A DNA stretch of 64,000 nt from Sequoia sempervirens. Its lineage: Eukaryota; Streptophyta; Pinopsida; Cupressales; Cupressaceae. The DNA is taken from the NCBI GenBank assembly GCA_007258455.2, contig VDFB02000002.1, positions 787,283-851,282 of the forward strand, given 5' to 3'. The notes beneath the pieces are model-generated. The model saw nothing but the letters and a program-made list of their open reading frames with translations, searched no databases and was not told where the DNA came from. This document shows positions 35,155-45,721 of the stretch, in pieces (positions within the stretch are counted from its first letter, which is position 1; each line of letters opens with the position of its first letter). Position numbers and translations under genes: made by a program.

Positions 35155-35273
35155 CTTTGGAAATGTTCTTCACTTCCTGATCTCAGGATCAAAGTCTTCG
35201 AGCTTGCCTTCACCCTTCTTAATCCTGGATCTCGTTAGCATTCAAAAACAAATAACTGCAATAATAGTCTACT

Positions 35274-35288
35274 GTGCTCTGATACCAA
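35274..35288 (-). other. E5 primer binding site (initiator tRNA-Met)
   Basis: The minus strand reads TTGGTATCAGAGCAC, a perfect match to the core TGGTATCAGAGC used by many plant retrotransposons, 2-3 bases inside the 5' LTR end. Confidence 0.9.
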
Positions 35289-35290
35289 CT

Positions 35291-37108
35291 TGATCTATAT
35301 AGGATCTAGACTAGATTGCAGTATTTAAATGCTTAACTTTTACAATGCTTTTACAATGATTATTCCAAGTTAATTAAATCAAAATTAACTTATGGAAATA
35401 ACAAAATGAAAGTAATAACAAGGTGATTATAACAGAAAGGAAGGAAATGAGCGACAGAAAGAGAGAGAAGAAGAGAAGTGCAAACAGTTGATAACGGACT
35501 TCATCACGAAAGTGACTACGTCTCTGGGTCCACTCCAATAGAGAGACCGATCCGATTAACTCCAAAATTGATTACAAAGCACCAAAATCATTCTCCAAGC
35601 ACTTTGGCAGCATAACAGCGCTCTGACGTGCAAGAATGGAAACTCTACAAGACCTCTCTTCTGATTATCTCCACAGCTTCAAGACTTCATCACCTAAAAA
35701 AAACTTAATTCCAACTCTCACCTCAAGCCCCCTTTAAATACATAAAATTTGCTCAAATTGGTTACTAACCAATTGATTCACAAGATATTCCTTATCTCTC
35801 CAAAATTACATAAAAATCTCCTTTACTTAGTACAAATATTTAAAAATCCTCCCCTAATAACATAATAATCTTTAAAAATCCCCCTTATCAAAAATAAATC
35901 TCCTATAATATTTATTTTAGCCCTTCCATTGATTCATTTCGGGCTTTTACAGTTTGGGGTGGTTTATTTTTAAATCCTTAAAAGGATCTTTGTTTGTTTT
36001 ATTTTCAAATTATAGGAGAGTTGGTTTTGTATTTAAGGCATTCGGCTTGATATACTTAACAAATAGAACCGATGCCTTATATATTTTAGGCAGTGACAAT
36101 GGTCTATTGGTCGCTAAGCCTTTTATATCCCGGCCGGTTCGGGGTTCCAAACCCCGACCGTCCATTTTAAAAAACAAATCTCCAACGAATTTACAACAAA
36201 ACAAACCAGTATCTACATATAGTCAGATGCGCACCGCTTGGTCTAACGGTGAGCGGCCGGCCGTTTCGCAGGAGATCACGGGGTCAAATCCCCAGCATAC
36301 CTTTTACCGAACCAACAAACAACTCGCCCACGGAAGACAGGAGATGGAGAACACGCGTTGCGCCGGTAGACTGCCACATGGCACTCTATGATTTGCCGAA
36401 ATTGCTGACTGTACGCTGACTCATATACGGAATGTTGATAGAGATTCCAACTAGGTGCTGACAGGGACAGTGACGTGTCCACTAACGAGGCTGACTGTAC
36501 GCTAACGTGGATGCTGACTCGGATGCTGACAGTACTGATGACATGGCTACAAATTCCACGTCTCAACACTTCATTCGCTGCCGTTGACACGTCACTGCCG
36601 ACTAGACCGCTGACTCGGATGCCACGTGTCAGACGCCGATAAGGCCGTACCATCTGACTCACATGCCACGTCATTGTACAGACATGACATGTGTTAACAT
36701 CTGGTTGGTCCACATCGAATTCTGTACTATGTGCTGACGTCAGCTGTACGGATGATGACGTCATCAGTGTACCATTTGTCCACCAAGTCAACTGTAACTT
36801 TGACCGCTGATAACTCTCGCATCCGATGTCGGATTTCGATGAAACGAACGTTGCCGGAATCATCTCGACGAGCTCTTCAACTTGATGCTGCTTTCATCGA
36901 TTTCTAAAACAATCATTTTTTCTGCTTCCTAAATGCCCTTTGTTCCCAGTTTGACCGAAGGTTTGACCGGCCATAACTCGTGCAAACGGACTCCTTTTCG
37001 CTTTGTTCGAGTTGCATTGGAACCAGGACGCTGAGATCTTTCTAATGGTGTAGATTCTGGAGAAAAATAAGACACTTAAATTTTCACTAAAAAATGTCCA
37101 CCAGATCA
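35291..37108 (-). repeat. E5 5' LTR
   Basis: 1818 bp, from AGATCA at 37108 to TGATCT at 35291. It carries the promoter-proximal TATA box (36119-36127), both tRNA-like modules, and in U3 two TGACGTCA palindromes (36735-36742, 36756-36763) plus further TGACG and CACGT motifs between 36380 and 36690. Confidence 0.95.
36735..36763. promoter_or_regulatory. Paired TGACGTCA palindromes in E5 U3 (bZIP/TGA-type site)
   Basis: Two perfect TGACGTCA sites, 21 bp apart start to start, about 610 bp upstream of the LTR TATA box. This is the consensus for plant TGA/bZIP factors. In the 3' LTR the same sites have each lost one base (TGACGTCG, TGACGTAA). Many CTGAC/TGACG repeats surround them. Binding is inferred from the motif only. 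Confidence 0.5.
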
Positions 37109-37113
37109 TTGTG
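37109..37113. repeat. Target-site duplication of E5, right copy (TTGTG)
   Basis: Matches 31248-31252 exactly. Confidence 0.9.
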
Positions 37114-38097
37114 ACAAAAAAAGACAAGAGATGTTAATGTAATTCAACCTCAACTTATCCTTTACTCATCTTCACACAAACCTCAAACTCAAAAAAAACT
37201 TGTTTACACTCTTGAACCACCTAAGAATAATGTTTTGCAACAATCAATTCATAATACAATGGCTCATACATATAACACTAGAAACAATCCACAACCAAAC
37301 AACCAACTACAACACCTTTACCTTTTCCTAATCTCATCTTGTCTAGTGCTCCTTGTTTTCCTTCACATAGTGGGAAGGATTATGACCTTGTTAAACAACT
37401 TAAGAATACTCCTACAAATATTTCCCTATGGGACTTAATTCAAAACTCTCCTATTTATCACACCATGCTTCAAATAGCCTTACAACAAGTTGTGATCCCT
37501 CCTAATTATACAAATGCAAATAGTGTGGAAACTATAATACAAGGAATGAATATAGTTAATGTAGGCATTACCTTTCATCAACATGAGCTCCCTCCCTTGG
37601 AGGTGAGAAAGAGACATGATTCCTTCATGATAATATCAAAATTCAATAGAACAGGAATAAAAAGAACCCTTGTTGATAATGGCTCAGCCCTTAATGTGTG
37701 CAATGTGAACCATTTAGATATATTGGGCATGGAAAAATAAAAAATTGAACTTGACTCCTTATTGATTCAAGGATTTGACAATGTAGGAAAGCAAGTTCTG
37801 CTTGATGTGATTACTTTACCTATTAAAATTGGAAAGGCTACCTTACAAACTCCTATTCATGTTATGCCTCATGACCTTTCATACAACCTTCTTTTAGGAA
37901 GACCTTGGATTCATGAGATGCATGTAGTGCCTTCAACCCTTGATCGTATCATGAAGTGTGTCTATAACAGCAAGGTAAACCAATTTAAAATAGACCCTGA
38001 ACCTGAAATTTTCTTACAAGTTGAAAAAGGAATGACAAGTACTCTAAGCACATTAATTCCAACATCAAACATAGAACCTATGAAAGAGGTAAAATAA
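37114..38097 (+). pseudogene. E4 gag C-terminus and protease (broken)
   Basis: Frame 37339-37740 carries the aspartic protease active site Leu-Val-Asp-Asn-Gly-Ser-Ala-Leu-Asn-Val-Cys near 37665. After a stop, frame 37762-38097 continues with Leu-Pro-Ile-Lys-Ile-Gly, then Leu-Leu-Leu-Gly-Arg-Pro-Trp-Ile-His and Val-Pro-Ser-Thr-Leu, the C-terminal protease signature of Tat/Athila-type elements. The upstream part (37150-37340) is a Gln/Asn-rich gag tail. Opposite-strand frames at 37962-38496 are shadows. Confidence 0.8.
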
Positions 38098-38309
38098 GAA
38101 ACATAAATAGTTTCAAAGTTATTAGGTGATGACTGGGGTTCCTTGGAGTTCACCACTTCCTTTATGGGAGAATACATAATCACAAAAAGAAGAAAAATAA
38201 AAGCAACCAATGATTATGTCAACACAAAACTTGGAAGAAAACTTACAAGCATCTACTTCATCTACCCTTGAAGAAAAAAAAGCTACATGACAAACTTCGA
38301 TGAGATGGA

Positions 38310-39118
38310 TTATCAACAACCACCAAACCTGAAAGAAATGGAAAGAATTTATGGGAGAGGTGATGAGGTTATGAAGCAATTTGGTTATAGTGGAAAAAGA
38401 TGTTGAAAGAAAGAACAAGGAATTTTTGTTCCTATGGAATCTACCATGCAAGAAACAAAAAGTGTTTTGGGATACTGTCCTTCTAAGATAACACAAGAAA
38501 ACAAGAGACCTTTGTTAAACATAATTAAATATATCTTTAACAACATTATGTGTAAACCTAAAATCAATCTCACCTTCAAGCATCCTGAATTGATTGATAT
38601 GAATTTTGAACCATCAAGGGAATATTTTGAATATGATGAAGCCTTGAAACAAATGCTAGGAGTTTATGATAAACCATATAATCCTTAGAATAAATGTTAC
38701 ATGTGCTATGGTTAGCACCAAACAAAATGATGGAGACAAGGAAATTAGTGAGATGGACATGAGTAAAGAAGAATACAACCCTAAATTTCTAAAACTAGGT
38801 GCACTTCCTCTAGGAGATACAATTGACATACCAATGTATATCAATGATAAGGATAAAGTAATTAATATAGGAAAGTGCCTTGATGATGAAGAACACAAAA
38901 ATCACATACTTTCACTCCATGACTTTCCTAAAATTTTTGCTTTGAATTATTTGGATATGCCAGGAATCGATGCTAAGATTGTAACACACAATCTAGTCCT
39001 CACTGAAAATGCTATTAAACCTATTAGACAAAAGATACAAAACATGAATCCTAAGATAGCCTTGTTGGTTAAGGAAGAAATTGAAAAACTTTTGGAGGTT
39101 GGTTTCATTTGTGATTGC
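38310..39118 (+). pseudogene. E4 spacer and N-terminal reverse transcriptase, truncated
   Basis: 38310-38690 is the same Gln-Gln-Pro-Pro...Gly-Tyr spacer seen in E2. Frame 38666-39172 then has Ala-Leu-Asn-Tyr-Leu-Asp-Met-Pro-Gly near 38950, Ile-Val-Thr-His-Asn-Leu near 38985, Ile-Arg-Gln-Lys and Asn-Pro-Lys-Ile-Ala near 39040, and Glu-Glu-Ile-Glu-Lys-Leu-Leu-Glu-Val-Gly-Phe-Ile near 39090: the conserved opening of Tat-type RT. Homology stops near 39118, before any catalytic motif; the remaining codons of the frame belong to an unrelated repeat. Confidence 0.8.
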
Positions 39119-40318
39119 ATGATTTATGAAACCTCTAACCTGCACAATGTTGTAAAACCCTCTACATGTTAAAGCCAAATGAAAACCCTCATTTTTCCTA
39201 CTGCTTCAAATTTTTTGGCATGGTGGCTTACATGAGAATCTATCCATCCATCATAGGTGGGAAGGATGATGTGACTAAGACATGCATTTTAAATTATAAC
39301 AAGTATTGTTATTGGAAAACATTCTTTGTTGTGAGTTTTTTTATTCTACAAGTTGAAAGTGAAAGGTTGGAGAGTAAGGGGTAGAGTTGCATGTGGGCAA
39401 GACAAAAAACTAATCGAATTGGGGTGAGGGGTGAATAAACAATTAGGATGTTACCTGTAAAGTGTTTTAAAAAATTATATGGGTTGAAAATTTTGAAAAA
39501 CTAGTGTTTTCCAACCTATAATTTTATAAAATAGTATGGGATGTAGCTAATCTCTTTACAAAATGTACCTATGTACATAGAAAATCACATAAAAATAGCA
39601 CTCCAAATAGCATGTGCCAAAACATTTGTTAGCTCAATTCATCAAGTGTTTCCATTGATGGGTTTTGTCCAGAGTTTGGCATGGGGGATAGGGTGTTATG
39701 TTATAATGTTCCATACATAGGTGTGTTTTGTCACAAGATTAGCTCCTCCCTAAGGTGTGTATAGTATTATATAAATTTAAAATAAAAGTAGTATGTTGCG
39801 CATTTGTGGTAAATCCTCCTTAATTGATGGACATTTTCATTAAGACATGTTCGAAGGGTTGCTCCACTTTGTGAACTTTAGATTTTTCTGTGAGAAAATT
39901 CAATGATTTCCAAAAACTAGTGTTTTGCAACCTAGAATTTTACAAAACAGTATGAATTTCTTGAAAAAATTCTATTATTTAGACATTATGAATGTAATAA
40001 AAGACACCTTCAAAATTTCTAACAAGTCATACATAGAGTAAAAATTACATTTCAATTTCTTAATATGATCCAAATATACATGCACAGTATGATTGCATGT
40101 TGGAAAACACAGTGGGAGGTGACTACATGTTTTATGAAACCTCCAACCCACATAATGTGGTAAAACCCTTTGCAAACTAAAGCCAAATACCTTACTGGGT
40201 TTTTATAAAATGATGCCTTTCATTACAATCCTAAACTGTAAATAGCAAAGCTTTTCAAGACATTCATACTATTTTGTAAAATTCTAGGTTGCAAAACATT
40301 GGGTTTTACGAAACTTGC
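39119..40318. repeat. Mosaic of short repeats downstream of truncated E4, including a ~50-bp inverted repeat
   Basis: The block AACCTGCACAATGTTGTAAAACCC (39136) recurs as AACCCACATAATGTGGTAAAACCC (40146). A ~50-bp block with TTTTGCAACCTAGAATTTTACAAAA occurs at 39908-39960 and inverted at 40258-40312, with a third, more diverged copy at 39490-39545. The ~400 bp between the inverted copies could be a MITE. 39560-39760 also has a direct partner at 41120-41290, which overlaps LINE-like sequence. Confidence 0.5.
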
Positions 40319-40426
40319 AACCCACTAAATATTTGAAAACCCTTTACAAACAACAACCCACTTAATGTTTGAAAACCCTTTACAAGAAACAACCTACTTA
40401 ATGTTTTAAATCCATTTGCAAATAAC
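40319..40426. repeat. Three tandem copies of a 36-bp unit
   Basis: Units 40319-40354, 40355-40390 and 40391-40426 all start AACC(C/T)ACT(A/T)AAT and contain a TGAAAACCCTTTACAA-type block. Single diverged copies lie near 39136 and 40146. Confidence 0.8.
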
Positions 40427-40939
40427 CCTTGCAATCTTCAAAATGAGAATGTCAAAATGGTGACATTTTGGGATTTTTCCATTACAAATTATGATTTTGA
40501 AAACTCATCGGTGTAGAACCCACATTACGTTTTCCTTTCTGTTTTCTCTAAATTTTATTCATTTAATCATTGAGAACATTAAAATGGAAAAATTAAAAAC
40601 CCCTAGACATGAAAGAACATAAACAACTCTACATTTCAAAATAAAACCTCTTGGAAACCTATCACTGAAAACACATCTTCATAATGAATAGTCATTCAAT
40701 TTATTCAGTGAGAACATAAAAATGGAAAAAATTAAAATAACCCCAACACAAAAGCACATAAATAGCTTTGTATTTCAAATGAAACCCCTTTTCATAAGGA
40801 AAACCCTTGGAAACCCATCACTAAAAGCCCATCTTTGCAATGAATAGTTGTTCAAATCTTCGTGTACTTCCTAGGGAGAAAGACAAAATGACATATTTCT
40901 AGCATATATACATACCTACTAGCTAGCTACCCATGCTTG

Positions 40940-41250
40940 TCAATTTTTTTTTGGTAGGGAGAGTGTTTTCTTTGCTTCCACCTTTAAAAACCTACAACTC
41001 CCTTTCATACTCCCCAACAACTTCCAAAATATGAATGTCGAAATGGTAACATTTTGGGCTATTTGTCCATTTAATTTTTTATTTTGAAAAACCTGCCAAT
41101 AATCCCACACTTTTTCAGCGATGGGACAAGTGATGACACTCCAAACAATATGCACTTAAACATCCTTCAACATGTTCATTAAGTCTTTGTGTTGGTGCAT
41201 TTTGTCCAATACATTGGATGGGGGATGAGGTGTTACGTTATAATGTTACA
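40940..41250 (-). pseudogene. LINE ORF2 zinc-binding (zf-RVT-like) remnant
   Basis: The minus-strand frame 40940-41155 contains His-Ile-Val-Trp-Ser, then Cys-Pro-Ile-Ala-Glu-Lys-Val-Trp-Asp-Tyr-Trp. This resembles the end of the reverse-transcriptase zinc-binding domain of plant L1 elements, where His...Cys-Pro...Val-Trp is characteristic. The preceding Cys positions are not seen. A second diverged copy of the flanking sequence lies at 39560-39760. It is a fragment with stops. Confidence 0.45.
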
Positions 41251-41299
41251 TACATAGGTATTTTTAATCCAGAGATTAGCTTCTCCCCCTAATTCCTCA

Positions 41300-42080
41300 C
41301 ATATTTAAAATCCATAAATTTATAATAAATAAAAAGGGAATGGTTTGAAATTTGTAATTAGTGCCCTAATCACATGTCAACTAAATAATTTGACTTGTAT
41401 AAATAAACATTAAAAATACTTTCTCTTTCCTCATTTGATTGGTTTGAAAGGAGAAAGGTTTGTTGGTGCACTGCTCCTAGTCAGTCTTTACAATGTAAAA
41501 GGTACGTTAAGAAAGACTACCACTGCTAGTCCTTCCCATTGTGAAAGACTCCAAATTCCTCCAACACAAGTGTCTTTGATCTGCATAATCCATCTTCTGT
41601 CGAGCTCAAAGATACCATTTGGAAATTAATGAAACTCATCGAAAAGCCCAGTCTGGTAGAATTTTTTCTATTTTTTGGTTCTTCGACCCCCAAGGCATGT
41701 CCGAGGAGATGGCCATTCATTTCGAGGCATTGTATGACCTCACTGATACCTGTTATTATACCTATTAAATTAATTAGTTGGAAACAAAGTTGCTAAAGTC
41801 AATTAGCTAAACTCAAGTCATTGAAATCCCTTCAAAGAGGATGTATATTTATGCATCTGTTTATACATTTTTTTGATGTAATTCTAGATGAGATACTATT
41901 GTTCAATTATTTAGTATATCATTAATTAAATGTTAATTAAAATGGTTAATGCTTATATTTATTTTTTGTTTTTAATAATCTAAATTTAATCGATTAATTA
42001 TGAAGTATATTTATGATGTATTAAATTAATATGTTATATCACAATTTAATTGTATAGTTTTAAGTTGAATTTATTAATTT
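41300..42080. other. AT-rich intergenic stretch with a short GC-richer island
   Basis: 41440-41740 is less AT-rich and has short frames on both strands (41435-41629, 41526-41720) without recognisable motifs; it may be a decayed exon or element piece. 41760-42080 is plain AT-rich sequence. Confidence 0.5.
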
Positions 42081-42087
42081 GTATCTT

Positions 42088-43745
42088 AATGAGTAGTGGT
42101 TTATACAAACTCATTTCTCATTAGTATGAATGGTTCACTTACTAGTTATTGTGTCAAGCATGCTTAGCCATGAAATTTTATGTCCACTTAGCTTACCATC
42201 ACACTTGTAAAATGTTCAACTAGTATTATGTCTTATTAACCATTTATTATTAAGTCTCTTTAGTTCATCTAATGATAAGAGGAGAATATTTTTAATAATC
42301 TATCGATTTGTGATATTTTATCATGACTCATCTCCATATTCTTTGATTCAAACTCATGAACCCATATTTCAAGAGTGGTAGTTCACATGAACCTAGAACT
42401 CATGAGCATGAATGGTCCACTTGGCACTCAATGCATCTAGGTGATGCTCATAGGGTGAAACATTACACTTCCAAGGATTTTACCCATCCCAAGTCTACTT
42501 AAACTCTTGAAGCATTCTTAGCCATGGATATTCCTCCAAGAATAACTCCTTGTGGCTTAGTACTATATTTATAAAAAACATAGCAAGTGTTGTGCCTTAT
42601 GAACCATTCATTTTAGAGACCCTTTGGTTCATCCAATGACAAGTAGGAGCTATTTTTGTAATGTATCAAATTATAATGTTTTAGAAGGATTCAATAGTAT
42701 ATTTTTTGAATCAAAACCATTGACCCATATTTCATGAGTAGTGGTTCATAAGAACCCATCTCTCATGAGCATTATTGTTCCACTTAGAATTCATTGCATC
42801 CAAGTGATGCTTGAAGGGTTGAAGCATCAACACTTTCTAAGAAATCATCTATCCCAATACTATTTCAAGTAAAATGTGTTTAACCATTGATTTTCCCCCA
42901 AGATCAAGTCCACTTGGTTTACTAGACATTTCCAAAAAATTGACAAGTATTGTGCCTTATTACTCATTCATTATAGAGTCTCTTTAGCTCATCTAATGAA
43001 AAGTAGTAGAATTTTTTCACATTGTATAAAATTATGATATTCTATTAAGATTAAATTGCATAGGGTTAGTTAAATTCATTGACCCATATTCCATAATTAA
43101 TGGTTTACACAAACCCATATCCCAATATGGAAAATCATCCACTTAGCACTCATTATGTGTATGTGAAGCTCATAGGAGTGGATAATCAAGAATTCCCAAA
43201 AGTTCACCTATTCAAGTACTACTTTGACTTGAGCATGTGCTTAATCATGGAATTTCCCTCAAGAAGGTCTAGTCAGCTTACAAACCCATTTGTAACATGT
43301 TCATTGAACAAGAAGTGTTCTTATGAACCATTCATTGTTGAGCCCCTTTAGCTCATCCAATTCCAAGTAGTAGGAATTTTTCTCAAGATCAAGTCTAGTT
43401 ATCTTACAAACCCATTTGTAACATTTTCAACAAGTGGTGTAATTATGAACCATTCATTGTTGAGCCCCTTTAACTCATCCAATTCCAAATAGTAGTCATT
43501 TTTCATAATATATTGAACTATGATGTTTTATGAGTATTCAGCAAAATATTTTTTGAGTCACTCATTAATATTATTTCATGGATAATGGTTCACACTAATC
43601 CATCTCTCATGAGTGTGAGTGGTTCACTTAGCACTCACTGCATCAAGGTGATGCTCATCAAAGTGAATTATTAGGACTTCTTGAGAGCTCACCCATCCCA
43701 ATACTAACTCAACTCAAGCATGTTTAACCATGTGGTTGTTGAAAG
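42088..43745. repeat. Tandem array of ~360-bp units with a nested ~120-bp duplication
   Basis: The landmark CCATATTTCA..AGTGGTTCA..(A/C)CCCATCTCTCATGAG recurs near 42090, 42362, 42725, 43082 and 43575. Each unit continues with TCCACTTAGCACTCATTGCAT, GTGATGCTCAT, TCAAG-CATG-TTAACCATG, TTGTGCCTTATGAACCATTCATT and TTTAGCTCATCCAAT. Inside the fourth unit the part 43258-43370 is repeated at 43380-43495, lengthening that unit to about 490 bp. The frame 43100-43351 is array translation. Confidence 0.85.
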
Positions 43746-44091
43746 ATAGATTCTACTTATGTTTCTACATCATTTGTAAAAAATTAAAAAAAAAAATCAT
43801 TTGGACCTCTACACATAAGTATAATTCATCATATATGTTTTTGAAAGATGAAAAAATGGGTTTTATAGGGACCTGAAACCACAAAGATTACAAATAAAAG
43901 AGATAAAATGTCAAAGATCCTGGAAAAAAAGAGGCTGTAGAAAGGACATTAAAATTACAAAGCAACAACCACCAAAAAAAGGCCAACAAAGGCCACAAAA
44001 AGGACCCCAAAAAGACTAGAAAAAACTCCAGCAGCAACTAAGCTTGGGACTTTAAATTTTTTGTTGTCTTAGCTTCCATGTCGTTCATCTC

Positions 44092-44601
44092 CTAAACCCT
44101 CTTGTTTAAGATCTGGACCATCTGGGAAGTTGGAGGCACTTTCCTCTTAACGTTCGCATAGGTCCTCTTCGATATTCCTTGGTCCTCATTCTTGTTTTTA
44201 TCTTTGTCCTCATCCAAGTCAACAACTAGCAAGCCCTGTTGCGACTTTTCCAACTTTTCAGACATTGCATTAATGATGACGGCATTGTGCCTTTCCATTG
44301 TATGGTTTTGTTCCACAACAATTTTCATATTGTTTTTTATTATAACAATTTTAGCTTCGAAAGTCTTGTACTTTTCCTCAATTTCATCATCTCTCATCCC
44401 AATATTTTTTTTTCCTTCTTCTTTGTTCAGAGTTGACAGCTTCAGTTCCAGTTCCTCCAACTTGCTATTTAGAACCCTATTTCTGAGATTAAGATCATTG
44501 ATTTCTTGATAGGCCCATTGCATAACCCTAAAAATATCACCAATGCCACATCTAGCAGAGACAAGGATATCTCCAGACTGACCCCAATCTAAAATGCTCA
44601 A
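44092..44601 (-). pseudogene. Unrecognised coiled-coil ORF, 169 codons
   Basis: An open minus-strand frame with a strongly helical Leu/Glu/Lys-rich middle (about residues 32-125) likely to form a coiled coil, then an acidic Asp/Glu/Lys run and a basic end. I recognise no family. It lies downstream, on the same strand, of other broken frames (44715-45720) with similar composition, so they may be pieces of one former gene or element ORF. Two overlapping plus-strand frames are shadows. Confidence 0.35.
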
Positions 44602-44714
44602 GTTGAAATCACCTAAGTTAGGGGAGATAAGAAATATGGTTCCAACATCTCTGACAAAGGAAAGAAGGGTAGAAACAAAATCTATACTAGCTTAAGGGTT
44701 CTCAGTTTTGTCCT

Positions 44715-45720
44715 CTAGAGAATCCATAGAGTAGGAAACCAACTTTTGGCAAAGGATCCAATGAGAACGAGATTCTTTAAAGAGGTTGGGTAGCCAAGGT
44801 AATTCTTAGGGTTAACTTTCGTGTGCTGGGGTTTACAAAGCTGGGTTTTCTTGCCAGAAAGGATAGGGGATAGATGGGCTCCAAATATTCCCTCTTGGTT
44901 AGGCTTAGAATGAATCTTTGAGCCACCACTATCTGTATCATAGTCCTCAGACGTCATGCAGGCCACTAGTTTGGATAAAGCCATTAGGCTTTGAAAATGT
45001 TCATAGATCAACCTAATAAGCCCAGGATGAAGAATAAGGTATCTCCTATGGTTTTTCTTATGGTCCTCAAGGCTTTTTCCCAATGATCATAACAAGTAAT
45101 AAGGAAAATAAAGTTGTACCTTATGGCGGAAGTGGTTAAGGAGGGAAAAATGATCATAAACTCTGGTGAATCTTCTATGCAAGGTAATATACTCCATAAT
45201 GACATGGAACACCTTTCTCCAAAGTGCCTTGATGGAATTGATTTCGAAATAGCTGTTAGAAGCTTTGACCAGATTCAGTTTCTCCTTTTCTTTCTTTGGG
45301 AAATTGATTACCGCCTCATCTGAAAACCTTCTATCATGATAAAATTGCATGCCCTCAATGGACATGCCAGTCACCTCTCCTATTATTTTCTCATCTAGTT
45401 TCGCCTTTCTCCCAAAGAGGATAATTTCTCCATCATTTCAGTTCTTCTCAAAGTAGTTAGTGGCCTGAGGATCAGGCCCATGAAGTTTTTCCAGGAATGG
45501 AACCAAACCTCCTCTCTCAACCTATTTCAAGACCTTAGCATTCCTTGTGTGCATTTCATAACTATTTGGCTCAAATTTTTTCTTGTCCCCCCATTCTCAC
45601 ATGCACCTCACTGCAATATCTACTAGTGTTGAGAACCTGTTGTGAATTTACGCAGCCATTCCAATGAACCCACAAAGTGTGTCACTTTTTCTTACTAGCT
45701 AGGTTATTTGACACAGCCCC
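44715..45720 (-). pseudogene. Unrecognised decayed coding region (same strand as 44092-44601)
   Basis: Three overlapping minus-strand frames (45087-45374, 45008-45205, 44715-45083) read as one protein when small frameshifts are allowed. Upstream, to about 45620, more coding-like sequence can be followed across stops (Gly-Leu-Val-Pro-Phe-Leu-Glu, Phe-Gly-Arg-Lys-Ala-Lys-Leu-Asp). Later pieces include Phe-Tyr-His-Asp-Arg-Arg, Arg-Arg-Phe-Thr-Arg-Val-Tyr and His-Pro-Gly-Leu-Ile-Arg-Leu-Ile-Tyr. It looks like a repeat-associated plant ORF of gag or transposon type, but I cannot name the family. Confidence 0.35.
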
Positions 45721-45721
45721 A

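Larger units (their letters stand above)
31253..37108 (-). mobile_element. E5: non-autonomous gag-protease LTR retrotransposon (TR-GAG-like)
   Basis: A complete 5856-bp insertion with two 1818-bp LTRs, inverted termini TGATCT/AGATCA, a perfect TTGTG duplication, an initiator-Met primer site (35274-35288) and a polypurine tract (33071-33082). The 2.2-kb interior encodes gag with an intact CCHC knuckle and a retropepsin, then a short hydrophobic tail. There is no RT, RNase H or integrase, so it must have moved using another element's enzymes. This matches the known plant class of terminal-repeat elements with a GAG domain. By eye, 13 substitutions (12 transitions) and one 1-bp indel separate the first ~430 bp of the LTRs, making it the youngest element here. 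Confidence 0.92.
28895..39118 (+). mobile_element. E4: plus-strand Tat/Ogre-like gypsy element, 3'-truncated and split by E5
   Basis: The LTR 28895-30535 is a diverged relative of the E2 LTRs. It is followed by a leader, a polyprotein start at 31129, the inserted E5, then gag C-terminal/protease sequence (37114-38097) and the spacer and first part of RT (38310-39118). The remainder of RT, RNase H, integrase and the 3' LTR are missing; unrelated repeats begin near 39119. Protease motifs (Asp-Asn-Gly-Ser, Leu-Gly-Arg-Pro-Trp-Ile) are typical of Tat/Athila-lineage gypsy elements. Confidence 0.75.

Noticed and set aside
36276..36863. 195-residue minus-strand ORF with repeated Ser/Val/Cys-rich segments
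   Set aside because: Lies wholly in the E5 5' LTR U3; the repetition reflects the CTGAC/TGACG-rich enhancer region, and the other LTR has frame breaks there.
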